Source: Kappaphycus alvarezii
Lineage: Eukaryota > Rhodophyta > Florideophyceae > Gigartinales > Solieriaceae
NCBI GenBank assembly: GCA_002205965.3
Contig: NADL03000710.1
Span: forward strand, 124,001 to 188,000
DNA length: 64,000 nt
Direction of reading: 5' to 3'
Numbering within the stretch: position 1 is the first letter of the stretch; the number at the start of each line of letters is the position of its first letter. The notes under the pieces were generated by a model. The model was given only the letters and a program-made list of their open reading frames with translations. It was not told where the DNA came from and did not search any database. Below are positions 62,542 through 64,000 of this stretch, in pieces. Position numbers and translations under genes: made by a program.

Positions 62542-63303
62542 TTGGCGAGGACGAAGCAGTTGGCTAGGTTGAGCACGGGAGGAAAAGCGCCTCGGGAGAA
62601 GATCGCTACAAAGGCCCCGCGGATGTCAAGGGAAGTGGAAGCTGAAGCCCAGTCCAAACTAATTCCGCAGACAAGGGCACTTCTTGGAAGGTCGAGCATT
62701 ATTAAGATCAAACACATGTCGCCAAAAGGGCCCGAGTTCGTTGTTTTCACCTCTGGGTCTCCGAGCATGACGAGGGTTCGCACTTGCTACTTTCCAATCC
62801 CATTTGGGAAGCATATAATGGGCGCAGTTTCCGCCCTGCCTACCAAGGAGCTTACAAAAGAGGTCGCCTGCCAACTGGGCTTGACAGAATCCCTTTATGA
62901 CTCCCGTATCTATAAGAGGGTGTCGGAAAAAGACTGGATCGTCAACTCTATAGTATGGGACGAGGAGGAAGCGGTGTACATGGGAGAAGATTAGGCCACC
63001 AGGGAATTCCATACTATCCTTCTATACACCCTTTCCTTTGAGGGTGGAGGCAGTTCCTTCATGCACGATATCAACGAGGAGGTTTTATTCACGCTGGGTT
63101 CGGACATTCGTTGGCAGGCGATCTTTGAAATCCACGAATGGTGCCAGGAACTCCCTGTCCGGAAGCTTCTTCTTTCATTCACTCGCTGTCGGGAACCCCG
63201 CGATGATGAAACCAAGTACCGCTCTTTCCCGCTCCCTAAGATCCCGTTCGATGACCAGACAGAAGGGTGCATTGGCGCTTCCATCGCAGATGGGTTGCGA
63301 TAA
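62542..63303 (+). pseudogene. ORF with histone H3 tail-like N-terminus (one TAG)
   Basis: One frame from 62524 to 63303, interrupted by a single TAG at 62992. At the position where H3 has its start Met stands TTG (62542-62544); no ATG precedes. Residues at 62545-62628 align with H3 residues 1-28 at 21 of 28 positions: ARTKQLARLSTGGKAPR, then EKIATKAPRMS. K4, K14, S10, K23 and S28 are kept; K9 is Leu, K18 is Glu, K27 is Met. The histone fold is absent. Instead an unknown region follows (SSIIKIKHMSPKGPEFVVFT, FPIPFGKHIMGAVSALPTKE, VACQLGLTESLYDSRIYKR, WIVNSIVWDEEE) and, behind the TAG, FHTILLYTLSFEGGG, WQAIFEIHEWCQELPVRKLL. It may be an accessory gene of a mobile element. Confidence 0.65.
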
Positions 63304-63440
63304 TTAGGGAAGGAGGGCGACGCAAAGCGTTGATTTGACTACTTTAGGTCAAATATGGCTCGATGCCACACGAACCCGTTTAGAGGAGGCCGTATCCGAG
63401 ATCTAAGGGATGCCAAAAGCACCTACCCACCAGGGAGATT

Positions 63441-63743
63441 GTGCTGGAAAAACCACTGCCGATGTACCCTTCCGTTAAATCTGCATTGGACTTGGACCCC
63501 GCCGTCTATATCGTCTCCATAGAAGGTTCCAACGGCGTCTGGCACTGTGTTGCGATGAATACTCAGACGGGTCACCGTATCGACCCTGGTGAAACGTTCG
63601 TTCTTGAGCTCTACGAGAAGACCTTGGTTGAGTGCGTTGGCGGAAGTTCGACCTTCATCACGATACTGGAAGTTCGAAAGCTGTCACTTAGAAGTGTACA
63701 GGCATCGAATCGTCCCCGCAGCCGTGGCAGGACCAAGTCTTAA
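63441..63743 (+). pseudogene. Possible cysteine-peptidase-like ORF
   Basis: An open frame of about 100 codons that begins without ATG (first ATG at 63462). The stretch YIVSIEGSNGVWHCVAMNTQ, then TGHRIDPGE has the His ... Asp spacing of papain-like/C48-like peptidases seen in many mobile elements (H-x-V-A-x ... I-x-DP). A matching catalytic Cys is not identified. It follows the H3-mimic ORF after 137 bases in the same direction but another frame, so both could be parts of one decayed gene. Confidence 0.4.
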
Positions 63744-64000
63744 ATCCGCAAACCTCGCGGCGCGAATCGGAGGTGAAGGGGAAACCGAGTAGCTCCAACA
63801 GTAGGGTTCTACAATGATCCAACGGGTTCCATCACTCAATATTCTTCTTTGGTAACTCTCTCCTTCTATTTTTCTTTCGTTTTCTTTTCTTTTTGTGTAT
63901 GCATGCATTTAAAAGCAACGAAACAATTGTATTCATCAAACGATCAAAAGATATACTGTTCAAACAAACAGGGTAACAGTTCTGCTAAAGGGTAACTTTG
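63744..64000. other. 3' flank of the H3-mimic locus
   Basis: A pyrimidine-rich tract (63850-63893) followed by A-rich sequence and a repeated GGGTAAC (63972 and 63990). No gene. Confidence 0.4.

Noticed and set aside
62524..62994. A genuine histone H3 gene
   Set aside because: Only the first 28 residues resemble H3; the histone fold is absent and an unrelated sequence follows.
1..64000. CRISPR arrays, rRNA or tRNA genes, bacterial-type operons
   Set aside because: No regularly spaced repeats, no conserved RNA cores, and gene structure is eukaryotic.

Overview
This is a eukaryotic nuclear window that is almost entirely transposable-element sequence. At least three Ty3-type lineages, three Ty1/copia copies, many broken copies of a non-LTR-like retroelement, solo LTRs and one DDE transposase remnant are nested in each other. 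A single ordinary host-like gene is visible: a secreted phytase-like / choice-of-anchor-I protein on the minus strand (7216-10227) with one clear GT-AG intron. There are no operons, Shine-Dalgarno sites, tRNAs, rRNAs or CRISPR arrays. The intron-poor host gene and the RNase H/integrase types recall red algae (florideophytes) or other TE-rich algae and oomycete-like protists, but the species cannot be fixed from the sequence alone.

Layout. 1-2180: LTR end and a decayed Ty3-like pol. 2215-4179: an inverted repeat cut by a solo LTR that carries an acidic ORF. 4262-6805: ends of non-LTR-like elements, one copy split by a second ORF-bearing solo LTR. 7216-10227: host gene. 10505-12347: a dispersed unit with a conserved ORF of unknown function (inverted partner at 39145-40690). 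12395-19005: non-LTR-like pieces, LTR-like pieces and two copia remnants. 19010-26280: a long decayed Ty3-like element split by two insertions. 27640-37444: a family II non-LTR-like copy split by a complete Ty3 element (27995-35511) with near-identical LTRs, a perfect 5-bp target duplication and an extra ORF behind integrase. 37800-47015: more family I/II pieces, the second dispersed unit, a duplicated-module gene and two LTR copies. 48060-53735: an acidic-ORF copy and a copia element with both LTRs. 53815-61810: old LTR-like, non-LTR-like, Ty3 and transposase remnants. 61850-63800: an ORF that starts with a histone H3 tail look-alike, followed by a possible cysteine-peptidase-like ORF.

How the parts relate. 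The full Ty3 element and the ORF-bearing solo LTRs share their core promoter and downstream LTR half, yet have unrelated upstream (U3) halves: one lacks an ORF, the other encodes an acidic protein. The non-LTR-like family leaves 5'-truncated copies that end in a few conserved 3' sequences without poly(A), as target-primed integration would. Several insertions can be ordered by target-site duplications read directly from the sequence. The most striking item is the H3-tail mimic at 62545-62628, which keeps K4 and K14 but has Leu at K9 and Met at K27.
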